DNA of 64,000 nucleotides from DATATJ01 sp963789075 (GTDB taxonomy: Bacteria > Acidobacteriota > Vicinamibacteria > Vicinamibacterales > CAVVIG01), in assembly GCA_963789075.1 (NCBI GenBank), contig CAWBJQ010000014.1, positions 558,001 to 622,000 of the forward strand, in the 5' to 3' direction. Shown in pieces: positions 34,260 to 44,029 of the stretch (position 1 is its first letter; the number at the start of each line of letters is the position of its first letter). A model generated the notes under the pieces. That model was not told the DNA's origin, did no database searches, and saw only the letters and a list, made by a program, of their open reading frames with translations. The position numbers and the translations under genes were made by a program.

Positions 34260-36026
34260 GTGGCCCGCCGCGGATTCGCCATCATCTTCACACTGGTTGG
34301 TGTGGCGTGCTTCGTCTCCATCGCCGGCTTCACGATTCTCTACGTGCTGTTCGGCCGCGAGCCGGCCGTGCCGTCCGACGCGATGCTCGTGCTGCGCGCC
34401 GGCGGCAACCTCACCGAGGTCGCGCCGGCCGACGTGGTCGGCTATCTGCGCGGCGTCAAGACACCGACGGTGCGCGCCATCGTGGACAACCTGCGCAAGG
34501 CGAAGGTCGACCCGCGCATCCGCCGCGTGCTGCTCAAGCCGACCGGATTCGACTCGCCGTTCTGGGGCAAGGTGCAGGAGATCCGCGACGCGGTGCTCGA
34601 CTTCAAGAAATCCGGCAAGCCGGTCTACGCCTACCTCGAATACGGCGGCGATCGCGAGTACTACCTCGCGACGGCGGCCGACAAAGTATTCCTCATGCCG
34701 TCGGCGTCGCTCGATCTGCAAGGGGTCGCGACCTACGAGCTCTTTCTGCGCGGCACGTTCGACAAGTTTGGCGCGATTCCCGATCTCCATCACATCGGCG
34801 ACTACAAGACCGCCACCAACACGCTCACGGAAAAAGGCTTCACGGCGGCGCACAAGGAGATGGACGAGTCGCTGAACCGCGACCTGTACGAGCAGATCAT
34901 CCGCGACGTCGCCGACGGGCGGAAGAAGAACGAGCGCGACGTGCGCGCGCTGATCGACGAGGGGCCGTTCCTTCCGGAGGACGCACTGCACGCGGGGCTG
35001 ATCGATGATGTCGCGTACGAAGATCAGGTGGGCGAGGCGCTGCGCGGCGGCGCGGCGATGCGCGACATCGACGGCGACGATTACGCGCGCGTCAGCACGA
35101 CGTCGGTTGGCCTGAACAAAGGGCCCCGCATCGCAGTGATTTATGCGGCGGGTGAAATCGTCAGCGGCCGCAACGCTTACGACCCGGTGAACGGCCCCGT
35201 GACCGGCTCGGACACGCTGATCGACTACATCCGGCAGGCGCGCCGCGACAGCGCGGTGCGCGCCATCGTGCTGCGCGTGGACAGCCCGGGCGGATCGACG
35301 GTCGCCTCGGACGCCATCTGGCGCGAGCTCACGATCGCGAAGCGGGAGCGCGCCGACCGTCCGCTGGTGGCGTCGATGTCGGATCTCGCGGCGTCCGGCG
35401 GCTACTACATCGCGATGCCGGCGCAGGTGATCGTCGCGCAGCCGTCGACGCTCACCGGTTCCATCGGCATCTTCGGCGGCAAGATCGTGACCGGAGGCGT
35501 CTACGAAAAGCTCGGCGCGCACATCGACGCGACGAGCATCGGGAAGAATGCCGAGATGGGCTCGCCGGCGCGCAAGTACAACCCCGAGGAGCTGCACAAG
35601 CTGCAGGAACAGCTCCAGTCGTTCTACGATCAGTTCGTCGAAAAGGCCGCCGACGCACGGCACAGCACGCCGGAGAAGATCGACGCGCTGGCCCAAGGGC
35701 GGGTGTGGACGGGACGGCAGGCGAAGCAGAACGGGCTGGTCGATCAGCTCGGCGGGCTCGACCGCGCGATCGCCGTCGCCAAGCAGCGCGCGAAAATCGC
35801 GGCTGATTCAGAGGTCGAGATCGTGACGTTTCCCCCGCGTAAGAGCTTCTACGAGATTGTCTCGGATCAACTCAGTGGGAGTAACGATTCAGCGGCGGTG
35901 AGCCTGTGGCTGTCGGCGAATTTGTCGAAGGGCGAGATCGAAGCGCTGCGCACGATGCGCGGCCCACTGGCGATGTTCCGCCGCGGCGAGCCGCTGGCGC
36001 TGATGCCGTTCACGTTCATCCGCTAG
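34260..36026 (+). CDS. sppA: signal peptide peptidase SppA, 67K type
   Basis: 588 residues from GTG 34260. An N-terminal membrane anchor (GFAIIFTLVGVACFVSIAGF) is followed by two tandem S49 domains. The N-terminal repeat holds the general-base lysine region HIGDYKTATNTLTEKGFT (about residue 183); the C-terminal repeat has VDSPGGSTVASDAIWREL and the nucleophile serine in MSDLAASGGYYIAMPA (about residue 382). This split Ser-Lys dyad is characteristic of E. coli-type SppA, which degrades cleaved signal peptides in the membrane. ppa lies upstream on the same strand, the repeat at 36038 downstream. Confidence 0.9.
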   Translation: MARRGFAIIFTLVGVACFVSIAGFTILYVLFGREPAVPSDAMLVLRAGGNLTEVAPADVVGYLRGVKTPTVRAIVDNLRKAKVDPRIRRVLLKPTGFDSPFWGKVQEIRDAVLDFKKSGKPVYAYLEYGGDREYYLATAADKVFLMPSASLDLQGVATYELFLRGTFDKFGAIPDLHHIGDYKTATNTLTEKGFTAAHKEMDESLNRDLYEQIIRDVADGRKKNERDVRALIDEGPFLPEDALHAGLIDDVAYEDQVGEALRGGAAMRDIDGDDYARVSTTSVGLNKGPRIAVIYAAGEIVSGRNAYDPVNGPVTGSDTLIDYIRQARRDSAVRAIVLRVDSPGGSTVASDAIWRELTIAKRERADRPLVASMSDLAASGGYYIAMPAQVIVAQPSTLTGSIGIFGGKIVTGGVYEKLGAHIDATSIGKNAEMGSPARKYNPEELHKLQEQLQSFYDQFVEKAADARHSTPEKIDALAQGRVWTGRQAKQNGLVDQLGGLDRAIAVAKQRAKIAADSEVEIVTFPPRKSFYEIVSDQLSGSNDSAAVSLWLSANLSKGEIEALRTMRGPLAMFRRGEPLALMPFTFIR

Positions 36027-36037
36027 CCGCACATCTT

Positions 36038-36120
36038 CATCACGAAGACACGAAGGACACGTGGTTCGACAAGCTCACCATGAGCGGTCACCCGCTCGTC
36101 CTGAGCCTGTCGAAGGGCGT
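36038..36120. repeat. compound repeat: CACGAAG arm plus 59-bp palindrome, copy 2
   Basis: ATCACGAAGACACGAAGGACA leads into the 59-bp element 36058-36116, which matches 20969-21027 with about five mismatches and itself is palindromic (TTCGACAAGCTCA...TGAGCCTGTCGAA). Sits between convergent genes. Confidence 0.75.
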
Positions 36121-36146
36121 GCGCTCCGTGATAAAGGCGACCGAGC

Positions 36147-38066
36147 CTAACTCACGACCCGCTGCAGCGCTTCCCGATTCACGTCGATCTTCATCTTCTG
36201 CTTCGCCTTCGCCATGTAGGCGCCGAAGAAGCGGTTGCGGCGATCGGTCAGCATGTCGTCGCGGAACTTGTCCTTCGCGGCGGCCAGCTGCTCCGGCGTG
36301 ACTTCCTGCTTCTCGAGCACCTTGATGACCGCCGTGCCGTTGTCGGTGGCGATCGGTTCGCTCACGCCCCCGACCGGCAGCTTGAATGCAGCCTCCTCGA
36401 CCGCGGCGGCCGCGCCGAGATCCGGGATTGGCGCATCGCGCGTGATGAGCTCAGTGGTCTTGACGTCGACGCCGGCGGCCTTGGCCGCCTTGTCGAAGTC
36501 GGGCGCGGTCCGCAGCTTCGCGGCGATCTCGGCCGCCTTCTGCAGGCTCAGCTCGCGCGCCTTCACTTTGATCACTTCGTCCTTCACGCGATCTTTGACT
36601 TCGTCCAGCTTCGGCACATAGGGATCCTGCTTCGCGACGAGCGTCTCGAACGCGAAGCCGCGTGAGGTCCGTACCGGTCCGGCCACTTCGCCGGTCTTCA
36701 TGTCGAACGCCTTGCCGGATGCTTCCGGCGATGGCCCGAGGCCGAGAATCGGCTCGTCGCGCGCGAAGAAGCCAGACTCCTGCACGGCGAGGCCCTGCGT
36801 TTTGGCGACCGCATCGAGATCCGAGGGCTTCGAGATCTCCTTCTGCAGCTTCTGCGCGAGGTCGGCCGCCTGCGCTTGCGCGCGCTCGTACGCGAGCTGA
36901 TCGGTGATCTGCTGGCGCACGTCGGCCAGCGTCTTGGTGGTGGCCGCTTTCTTGTCGACGACTTTGATGATGTGATAGCCGAACTGCGTCTTCACCAGAT
37001 CGCTGATCTGCCCGGGTTGCAGCGTGAACGCGACCTGATCGAACTCGGGCACCATCCGGCCCTTGCTGAAGTAATCGAGATCGCCGCCGTTCTTCGCGCT
37101 CGAATCGTCCTCCGAATACTTCTTCGCAAGCTCCGCGAAGTCGGCGCCGCTCTTTGCCTGCTTGAGCACGTCTTCCGCTTTCGCCTTCACCGCCGCGTCG
37201 TCCTTGCCCTCGGTCTTGAGGAGGATGTGGCTGGCGCGCACCTGTTCAGGCGTCGAATATTGCTCGATGCCGTTGTTGTAGGCGCGCTCGACATCGGCGG
37301 CCGGCACGACGACTTTCGCGCGCAGCGCGTCGACGTCGATCAGCAGGTATCGGATCTTGCGCTTCTCGGGAATCTTGAACTCGGCCGCGTGCGCCGCAAA
37401 GTAGCTGGCGATGTCGGCATCGCTGGCGGTCGCCTCCTTGCGGAAGCTGTCCGCCGTGAAGCTGACGACGGCGAGCTTCACCTTGTCGTTGCGGCGGCGG
37501 TACTCCGAATCGAGGGCCGAGTCGGGAATCGACATCCAGTCGGTGAGCGATGCGCGCAGCTTCTCGACGGTGAGCTGATTGCGGATGCTTTCTTCGAAGT
37601 CCGACGGCTGCATCGGCGGCTGCTGCATGCGCAGCAGTTGCCGGTACCGCTGCTCGCCGATGAACGCGCCGTTTTCCTGGAAGGCCGGGTACGAGAAAAT
37701 GCGCGAGCGCACTTCTTCATCGCTCGCCGCGATGTGGAGGCGGTCCGCTTCGGCGAGTGCGGCGCGCTCGTCCACCATCTGCTGGAGGATCTGCTGCTCC
37801 ACGCCGAGCTGCTTCAGCAGCTGCTCGCTCATGTTGTTGCCGTACGCCGACCGGTAGGCCTGCAGCTGCGCCTGGTAGGTCTTTCGGAACTCGCCCGCGG
37901 TGATCTCGTGGCCTTCTACGGTCGCCACGGTGTCGCTCGACGCGGCGTCCGCCCCCTTCCCTTGCAGGAAGTCCGGAATGTAAAAAATCACAAACGCCAG
38001 GCACACGATGCCCAGGCTCCATTTCAGCCAGTTCATGTGCTGGCGCATCTTGGCTAGCATGGTCAT
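36147..38066 (-). CDS. PpiD/SurA-like peptidyl-prolyl isomerase, membrane anchored
   Basis: 639 residues from MTMLAKMRQHMNW at 38066 (a further ATG at 38060 is possible). One N-terminal membrane span (LKWSLGIVCLAFVIFYIPDF) is followed by a SurA-N-like chaperone region (HEITAGEFRKTYQAQLQAYR), a parvulin PPIC domain at about 260-350 (QVRASHILLKTEGK, ADFAELAKKYSEDDSSAKNG, GGDLDYFSKGRMVPEFD, FGYHIIKV), and a long C-terminal second half with another, degenerate copy. This is the layout of PpiD, a periplasmic-facing chaperone for outer-membrane and secreted proteins. Reading frame intact. Confidence 0.85.
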   Translation of the reverse strand: MTMLAKMRQHMNWLKWSLGIVCLAFVIFYIPDFLQGKGADAASSDTVATVEGHEITAGEFRKTYQAQLQAYRSAYGNNMSEQLLKQLGVEQQILQQMVDERAALAEADRLHIAASDEEVRSRIFSYPAFQENGAFIGEQRYRQLLRMQQPPMQPSDFEESIRNQLTVEKLRASLTDWMSIPDSALDSEYRRRNDKVKLAVVSFTADSFRKEATASDADIASYFAAHAAEFKIPEKRKIRYLLIDVDALRAKVVVPAADVERAYNNGIEQYSTPEQVRASHILLKTEGKDDAAVKAKAEDVLKQAKSGADFAELAKKYSEDDSSAKNGGDLDYFSKGRMVPEFDQVAFTLQPGQISDLVKTQFGYHIIKVVDKKAATTKTLADVRQQITDQLAYERAQAQAADLAQKLQKEISKPSDLDAVAKTQGLAVQESGFFARDEPILGLGPSPEASGKAFDMKTGEVAGPVRTSRGFAFETLVAKQDPYVPKLDEVKDRVKDEVIKVKARELSLQKAAEIAAKLRTAPDFDKAAKAAGVDVKTTELITRDAPIPDLGAAAAVEEAAFKLPVGGVSEPIATDNGTAVIKVLEKQEVTPEQLAAAKDKFRDDMLTDRRNRFFGAYMAKAKQKMKIDVNREALQRVVS

Positions 38067-38171
38067 CGATGCACCTTGGAAACCATCATCGTATGCCATG
38101 AACTTGCAGTGTGGCAAGCAGTTACCGGTAACCGTGTGATATATTTGCAAGGTATAGAAGAACTTAGCGGG

Positions 38172-39362
38172 ATGCCACCAGTCAGCCGAGCCACCAGCGA
38201 GCGACGATCAGCCCCCGAGCGCGCCCGGGCTGCCGTGGCGCTCTATCGCGCCGTCGGTCCGGCCGGCAAAGCCGGCGCGAAACTCCGGCGCGCGGGCGAG
38301 ATTTCCCTCACCACACCCGATCTCGACCTCGCGACACGTCTGCGCGTGTTTCAGCGCGCGCTGCGCAGCCGTGTCGAGCGGCGCGACGCCCTGCTCGAGA
38401 TTCTCCGGGCCGTGAACACGACGCTCGAGCCGGACAAGATCGCCGACCTCGTCGTCGAACGCGCCGCCTCGTGGATTCCGGCCCCCTGCTGGGCGGTGGT
38501 TTCCGCCGACATGTTCGGGAATCTCTCGGTGCTCGCCGACCGCGGCCTGATGCCCGAGATGGGCCCGGCGGTGTACGCGATTGCCAGCTGGGTCATGCAG
38601 CGCGGCCAGGAATTCGTCAGCGCCGATTTACGCGGCGATGCGCGCGTGGCGCACGAGGGCGTGGGCTCGGTGATCGCCTTTCCGCTCAGCAGCCGGGGCC
38701 GGCGTGTCGGCGCGATCATCGGCCTCGATCGCCGGGCGTCGGGGCGTGAGCCACGGCTCGCGCTCAGCATCCTCCGCGCCGTTCGCGTTCTCCTCGAGCC
38801 GGCCTCGGTCGCGCTCGACAACGCGCTGCTGCTGAAGCGCGCCGAGGCGCTGTCGGTCACCGACGACCTGACGCACTTGTACAACTCGCGCTATATGAAT
38901 CAGGTGCTCAGGCGAGAAACCAAGCGCGCATCGCGCAGCGGCCGCCCGCTGTCGCTCCTGTTCATCGACCTCGACGGTTTCAAAAGCGTCAACGACACGT
39001 ACGGCCATCTGTTCGGCAGCCGCGCGCTGGTCGAGGCGGCGGCGGTCATCCGCGGCAGCGCGCGCGAGACCGACGTCGCCGCCCGCTTCGGAGGCGACGA
39101 ATTTGCGATCATCCTGCCGGACACCGGCGGGGAAGGCGCATTCGCCGTCGGCGCCCGCGTCCGCGACAAGATTGCGGCGCACACGTTTTTGTCCGGCGAC
39201 GGACTGGCGATTCATCTCACCGCCTCGGTCGGGGTGGCCACCCTTCCCGACGTCGCCGCCTCGGCGGACGAGCTGGTGCAGGCCGCCGATAAAGCGATGT
39301 ATGCCGTGAAAGATTCCGGCAAGAACGGTATTCAGGCCGCCAGTGTTCCAGCCGATAACTGA
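38172..39362 (+). CDS. GAF-GGDEF diguanylate cyclase
   Basis: 396 residues from MPPVSRATSERR at 38172. A GAF domain (about 75-225; DLVVERAASWIPAPCW, GSVIAFPLSSRGRRVGAIIG) precedes a GGDEF domain (about 235-390) with SVTDDLTHLYNSRYMNQVL, FIDLDGFKSVNDTYGHLFGS and the intact active-site loop RFGGDEFAIILPDTGG. It should make cyclic-di-GMP from two GTP under control of the GAF sensor. The RxxD inhibitory site, normally a few residues before the GGDEF loop, shows as RETDVAAR. Upstream ATG at 38076 would add non-conserved residues. No EAL domain; an HD-GYP protein lies at 53816. Confidence 0.85.
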   Translation: MPPVSRATSERRSAPERARAAVALYRAVGPAGKAGAKLRRAGEISLTTPDLDLATRLRVFQRALRSRVERRDALLEILRAVNTTLEPDKIADLVVERAASWIPAPCWAVVSADMFGNLSVLADRGLMPEMGPAVYAIASWVMQRGQEFVSADLRGDARVAHEGVGSVIAFPLSSRGRRVGAIIGLDRRASGREPRLALSILRAVRVLLEPASVALDNALLLKRAEALSVTDDLTHLYNSRYMNQVLRRETKRASRSGRPLSLLFIDLDGFKSVNDTYGHLFGSRALVEAAAVIRGSARETDVAARFGGDEFAIILPDTGGEGAFAVGARVRDKIAAHTFLSGDGLAIHLTASVGVATLPDVAASADELVQAADKAMYAVKDSGKNGIQAASVPADN

Positions 39363-39498
39363 TACAACTGCAGCCAGTGGACAGCAGCCCGTGGCCTGTG
39401 CATAGATCGGCGCGCGGCTTCACACCTCTGCATGATGATCGTCGAACACCGACCCTGGCCTCCGCTGGCCGGCCACTGACCACTACAGGAGTTCTCGA

Positions 39499-40524
39499 TT
39501 GAGTCTTCGTTCGATGCTCTCGTTGTTCTCGAGTGATCTGGCCATCGATCTCGGCACGGCCAACACCTGCGTCTACGCCCGCGGCAAGGGGATCGTCGTC
39601 AACGAGCCCTCGATCGTGGCGATCAACAAGGTGAACGGCCGCGTGGAAGCGGTGGGCAAGGACGCGAAGGACATGCTTGGCCGCACGCCGGGCAACATCG
39701 TCGCCATCAAGCCGATGAAGGACGGCGTCATCGCCGATTTCGAGGTCACCGAGAAGATGCTGACCTACTTCATCAAGAAGGCGCACAACCGCAACGTCTG
39801 GGTGCGCCCGCGCATCGTCATCGGCGTGCCGTCCGAGATCACGCAGGTCGAGAAGCGCGCCGTGAAAGACAGCGCCTACCGCGCGAAAGCCAGCGAGGTG
39901 CACCTGGTGGAAGAAGCGATGGCCGCGGCCATCGGCGCCGGGATGCCGATCACGGAGCCCTCGGGCAACATGATCGTGGACATCGGCGGCGGCACGACCG
40001 ACATCGCCGTCATCTCGCTCGCGGGCATCGTCTACAGCAAGGCGGTGCGCGTCGCGGGCAACGAGATGGACGAGGCGATCATCCAGTACATCAAGAAGAC
40101 CTACAACCTGCTCATCGGCGAGCGCACGGCCGAAGCCATCAAAATGGAAGTCGGCTCCGCGTACCCCCTCGAGGAGCGGATGACGATGGAGATCAAGGGC
40201 CGGCACTTGATTGAAGGCGTGCCGAAGACCATCACGATCAGCGACGAAGAGATCCGCGAGGCGCTTGCCGAAACGGTGAACGTGATCGTCGACGCCGTGC
40301 GCGTCGCGCTCGAGCGGACGCCGCCCGAGCTCTCCGCCGACATCGTCGATCGGGGCATCGTGCTGACGGGCGGCGGATCGCTGCTGAAGAACCTCGACAA
40401 GCGGCTGCGCGAGGAGACGGGGCTGCCGCTGGCGATGGCGGAAGATCCGCTGTCGTCGGTGGTGCTCGGCGCGGGAAAGATGTTGTCGGACTTCAATCTG
40501 TTGCGGAAGATTTCAATCGACTGA
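39499..40524 (+). CDS. mreB: rod shape-determining protein MreB
   Basis: 341 residues from TTG 39499; AGGAG at 39487 supports this start, though ATG 39514 (MLSLFSSD) is possible. Actin-fold ATPase: phosphate-1 loop LAIDLGTANTCVYARGKGIV, connecting VGKDAKDMLGRTPGNIVAIK, phosphate-2 DIGGGTTDIAVISL, adenosine motif LTGGGSLLKNLDKRL. It polymerises under the inner membrane and positions the elongasome. Heads the mreB-mreC-mreD-mrdA-rodA-rng cluster, all on the same strand. Confidence 0.95.
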   Translation: MSLRSMLSLFSSDLAIDLGTANTCVYARGKGIVVNEPSIVAINKVNGRVEAVGKDAKDMLGRTPGNIVAIKPMKDGVIADFEVTEKMLTYFIKKAHNRNVWVRPRIVIGVPSEITQVEKRAVKDSAYRAKASEVHLVEEAMAAAIGAGMPITEPSGNMIVDIGGGTTDIAVISLAGIVYSKAVRVAGNEMDEAIIQYIKKTYNLLIGERTAEAIKMEVGSAYPLEERMTMEIKGRHLIEGVPKTITISDEEIREALAETVNVIVDAVRVALERTPPELSADIVDRGIVLTGGGSLLKNLDKRLREETGLPLAMAEDPLSSVVLGAGKMLSDFNLLRKISID

Positions 40525-40537
40525 TGAGGACGAACTC

Positions 40538-40640
40538 GAACCTCTCCACCACAGAGGACACAGAGGACACGGAGGAGCAATCTTGGGGGCGACCAAGTTT
40601 TGACCTCTGTGTCCACCGTGTTCTCCGTGGTGGAGCGTTT
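40538..40640. repeat. CCACAGAGG inverted stutter repeat between mreB and mreC
   Basis: Left arm CCACCACAGAGGACACAGAG, right arm CTCTGTGTCCACCGTGTTCT and TCCGTGGTGGA, with a GC-poor centre (GGGGGCGACCAAGTTTTGAC). Same family as 63228-63325. It may act as an intercistronic hairpin rather than end the operon. Confidence 0.7.
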
Positions 40641-40657
40641 GGATCGCGCGCCTTTTC

Positions 40658-41509
40658 GTGATGGCTCTCCTCGATATCCGCCAACGCTCCGGCTCCCTGT
40701 TCCTGGCAGTGGCGCTGGGACACCTCCTCCTGATTTCCGCGCAGGTCAATTCGCGGAGCGGGGTGCCGGTGCTCGAGGCGGTCACGTTCGGCGTGTTTGC
40801 CGAAGTTCAGCGTGCCTTGTCGTCGGGCTTTGGCGGCGTCCGGCACGTATGGACGGGCTACGCGGGCTTGCGGCAGGTCCAGCGGGAGAACGAGGAGCTG
40901 AAACAGCAGCTCGCCGCGGCGCGGATCGATGTGCAGGAGCAGCAGGCGCTCGCCGACCGCTCACGCGGACTCGAGAAGCTGCTCGACATGCGCGAGCGCA
41001 CGCCGCTGCGGACCGTGGCGGCGGAGATTATCGGGGCGGCCGCGACGCCGGACTTCCGGACGCTGACGATCGACAAGGGCAGCCGCGACGGTCTGAAGGC
41101 CGACATGGCGGTCATTTCATCCGCCGGCGTGCTGGGCCGGGTGGTGGTGTCGAGCCCGCGCGCGGCGAAAGTGCAGCTGCTCGTCGATCGCAACGCCGCC
41201 GCCGGCGCGCTCATCGAGCGGTCGCGGGCCCAGGGCGTCGTGATCGGCGGCGGTGACGGCCGCCTCCTGTTGGAGTACGTCAGCGAAGTCTCGGACGTCA
41301 TCGTGGGCGACGTGGTCGTGACGTCGGGCATCGACGGGATCTTTCCGAAAGGCTTCGTCATCGGGCGCATCGAGTCGGTCGAAAAAAGCGGCGGCGCGTT
41401 CAAGCGCATCGTCGTGCAGCCGGCGGCCAACTCGTCGGCCATCGAGGAAGTGCTCGTCGTCGTGACGCCCACGGCGGCACGCGAGCCAGGCGCTGAGGGC
41501 GGCGCGTGA
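40658..41509 (+). CDS. mreC: rod shape-determining protein MreC
   Basis: 283 residues from GTG 40658 (ATG 40661 one codon later). A short cytoplasmic tail and one membrane span (GSLFLAVALGHLLLISAQV) lead to a coiled-coil stretch (QRENEELKQQLAAARIDVQE, about 75-115) and the beta-barrel region: FRTLTIDKGSRDGLKADMAV, SAGVLGRVVVSSPRAAKVQL, DVVVTSGIDGIFPKGFVIGR. MreC links MreB to the periplasmic elongation enzymes. Its stop overlaps the mreD start (GTGA). Confidence 0.9.
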   Translation: MMALLDIRQRSGSLFLAVALGHLLLISAQVNSRSGVPVLEAVTFGVFAEVQRALSSGFGGVRHVWTGYAGLRQVQRENEELKQQLAAARIDVQEQQALADRSRGLEKLLDMRERTPLRTVAAEIIGAAATPDFRTLTIDKGSRDGLKADMAVISSAGVLGRVVVSSPRAAKVQLLVDRNAAAGALIERSRAQGVVIGGGDGRLLLEYVSEVSDVIVGDVVVTSGIDGIFPKGFVIGRIESVEKSGGAFKRIVVQPAANSSAIEEVLVVVTPTAAREPGAEGGA

Positions 41510-42015
41510 AGGCAGCCGGGATCGTCCTGGCCGTCATGCTCGCGCTCGCGCTGCAGACGACGTTGGCCCGCTTTGTCGTGCGGGGCAGCATGGCGGTCGA
41601 TCTGGTGCTGGTCGTGGTCGTATACGTCGCGCTCACGTGCGGGCCGGTGACCGGGCTGTTGACCGGCACCGTCGCCGGGCTGCTGCAGGACGCGCTCTCG
41701 ACCGGAGTCATCGGCATCGGCGGGTTGGCCAAGACGATCGTCGGGTTCCTGGCCGGTGTGATCGGATCGCAGTTCATCGTCTCGCAGTCGGTGCCGCGCT
41801 TCGTCGTATTCTTTGGCGCGACGCTGTTGCACGCCGTGGTGTTCATGGGCCTTTACGCGGTCCTTGACCTGCGGCACTTCGGCACGCCGTACGGGGTCGT
41901 GGCGGCGCAAGCCGCCGGGAACGCCATCGTCGGCGTCCTGGCGTTTCAGCTGGTTGAGCTCCTGCCCGGGGCCGTCGAGCGCCGCCGGGCGGATCGCACG
42001 CGGCTTCGGCGGTGA
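41506..42015 (+). CDS. mreD: rod shape-determining protein MreD
   Basis: 169 residues from GTG 41506, which overlaps the mreC stop by 4 nt, so the two are translationally coupled. Five hydrophobic segments (AAGIVLAVMLALALQTTLA, LVLVVVVYVALTCGPVTGLL, TIVGFLAGVIGSQFIV, FVVFFGATLLHAVVFMGLY, NAIVGVLAFQLVELL). The GLLTGTVAGLLQDALS motif is common in MreD. Small membrane partner of MreC in the elongasome. Confidence 0.85.
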   Translation: MKAAGIVLAVMLALALQTTLARFVVRGSMAVDLVLVVVVYVALTCGPVTGLLTGTVAGLLQDALSTGVIGIGGLAKTIVGFLAGVIGSQFIVSQSVPRFVVFFGATLLHAVVFMGLYAVLDLRHFGTPYGVVAAQAAGNAIVGVLAFQLVELLPGAVERRRADRTRLRR

Positions 42016-42128
42016 AATAATCTGGCTACAGCGAGGCTCGCCGAAGCGCCAGGCGCGGAGGCGGCCGACCGGGCCGGCACATCGGCCGGGCCCTACGGTT
42101 TGAAGATGGTTCGGGAATAGAGGCATAG

Positions 42129-44025
42129 ATGGCTCCGCCGGAAGATCGTCGTCGGGTGACGAATCGGCTGACTGTTCTGCAGTACGTCATCACGGTACTG
42201 TTCTCGGTGCTGGCGGTCGGCTTCTGGGTGCTGCAGGTGGTGCAGCACGCGAAGTTCGAGGAAATGGCCGAGAACAACAATCAGCGCACCCTGGCGCTGC
42301 GCGCGCCGCGCGGGATCGTCTTCGATCGCGACGGCCACGTCCTGGTCGAAAACCGCCACTCGTACAGCATCTCGATTGTCCGCGAGCACACCAAGGACAT
42401 CAACCGCACGATCCGTCTGCTGGCCCAGGTGCTGGATCTCGAGGAAGCGCGCGTCCGCGAGGTCGTCGATCGCCACCGGCGCGAGCCGTCGTATCGCCCG
42501 ATCACGGTCGTTCAGGACGCGACGCTGGCGCAAGTGGCCGCCGTCACCGCGCGCCGGCTCGACACCGAGCTGCCCGACGTCTTGGTCGAGCCGACGCCGA
42601 CGCGGAAATATCCAGAGACGATGGCGGCGCATCTGTTTGGCTATGTCGGCGAGGTCAGCGATAAAGATGTGGCCGAAGGCGACGACTTGCGCAGCGGCGA
42701 CATCGTGGGCCAATCGGGCATCGAGAAGGTCTACAACGCATTGCTGAAGGGGGAGGACGGCGCCAAGCGCGTCGTCGTGAACAGCGTGGGGCGCGAGATC
42801 CGGACGCTCGAAGAGGATCCGCCCACCGAGGGCAAGCGGCTGCAGCTGACGATCGACTACGACGTGCAGAAGGCGATCGAGGACGGCTTCAGGGTGGCCG
42901 GCTTCAACGGCGCGGCGGTGGTGCTCGATCCGGCCAACGGCGACGTGCTCGGGTTCACCAGCCGCCCGTCGTACGATCCGAATGCGTTCGCATCGGGGAT
43001 CGACCGCGCGACGTGGGCGTCGCTGAACACCGACGATCTACGGCCGCTTCAGGATCGCGCCATCCAGGGGCGCTATTCCCCGGGGTCCACGTTCAAGATG
43101 GCAGTCGCGCTCGGCGGGTCTCGAAGAGGGCGTCATCACGCCGGACTTCCACGCGCACTGCGCCGGCCACGCGAACTTCTACGGCCACGATTTCAAGTGC
43201 TGGAAGCCGGGCGGTCACGGCTCGATCGATCTGCGCCACGCGATCGAGCAGTCGTGCGACGTGTACTTCTACACGGTCGCCAACATCGTCGGGGTGGACA
43301 AGATTAATAAATGGGCGACGCTGCTCGGGCTCGGCGTGAAGAGCGGCATCGACCTGCCGAACGAAGTGCAGGGGCTGGTGCCGTCCACCGAGTGGAAGCG
43401 CGAGAAGATGCACGAGAAGTGGTACGCCGGCGAGACGATCTCGGTCGGCATCGGCCAGGGCGCCGTCTCCGTCACGCCGGTCTCGATGGCGGTCTACATG
43501 GCGACGCTCGCCAACGGCGGCACGCGCGTGACACCGCACCTGTTGAAGGCGGTCGACGATGGATCCGGGTGGAAGCCGGTGCCGGCTCCGCCGCCGCAGT
43601 CGAAGATCGATATCGATCACGACAAGCTGCAGGCGATCCGCGACGGGCTGTGGATGGTGGTGAACGGCGCCGGCACTGGCGGACGCGCGCGCCTCGCCGG
43701 GTACGACGTCTCCGGCAAGACCGGCTCGTCGCAGGTGATCTCGAACCAGGGGCGCATCGCGGCGGGCCACACGACCAAGGACCTGCGCGACAACGGCTGG
43801 TTCGTGTTCTTCGCGCCGCGCGACGAGCCGAAGGTCGCCGGAGTCGTGTTTCTCGAGCACGGGATCCACGGCGGGAATGCCGCGGCGGTGGCGCATCACA
43901 TTCTGGACACCTTCTTCGCGAAAAAGGAGGGCCGCCCGCTGCCGCCGGTGCCGGCTGACTTCCATCTGATCTACACGGACCCGTTCGCGCACCTCACCGC
44001 GGGGCCGGCCGGCGGGCGGAACTGA
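42129..44025 (+). CDS. mrdA: penicillin-binding protein 2 (MrdA), frameshifted once
   Basis: Elongation transpeptidase. One N-terminal span (LQYVITVLFSVLAVGFWVL), a PBP dimerisation domain (NQRTLALRAPRGIVFDRDG), then the transpeptidase: SPGSTFKMAVAL with the acylation serine, EQSCDVYFYTVANIVG with SCD at the SxN position, and SGKTGSSQVI for KTG. A single extra T near 43110 breaks the frame between the SxxK and SxN segments; elsewhere intact. Total about 632 residues, normal for PBP2. The rodA start follows after 4 bp. Cross-links peptidoglycan in the side wall, working with RodA. Confidence 0.9.
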
Positions 44026-44029
44026 CACT

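Noticed and set aside
43200..43270. Defective SxN motif in PBP2
   Set aside because: SCD at this position is the normal variant in many PBP2 proteins, so it does not indicate inactivation.
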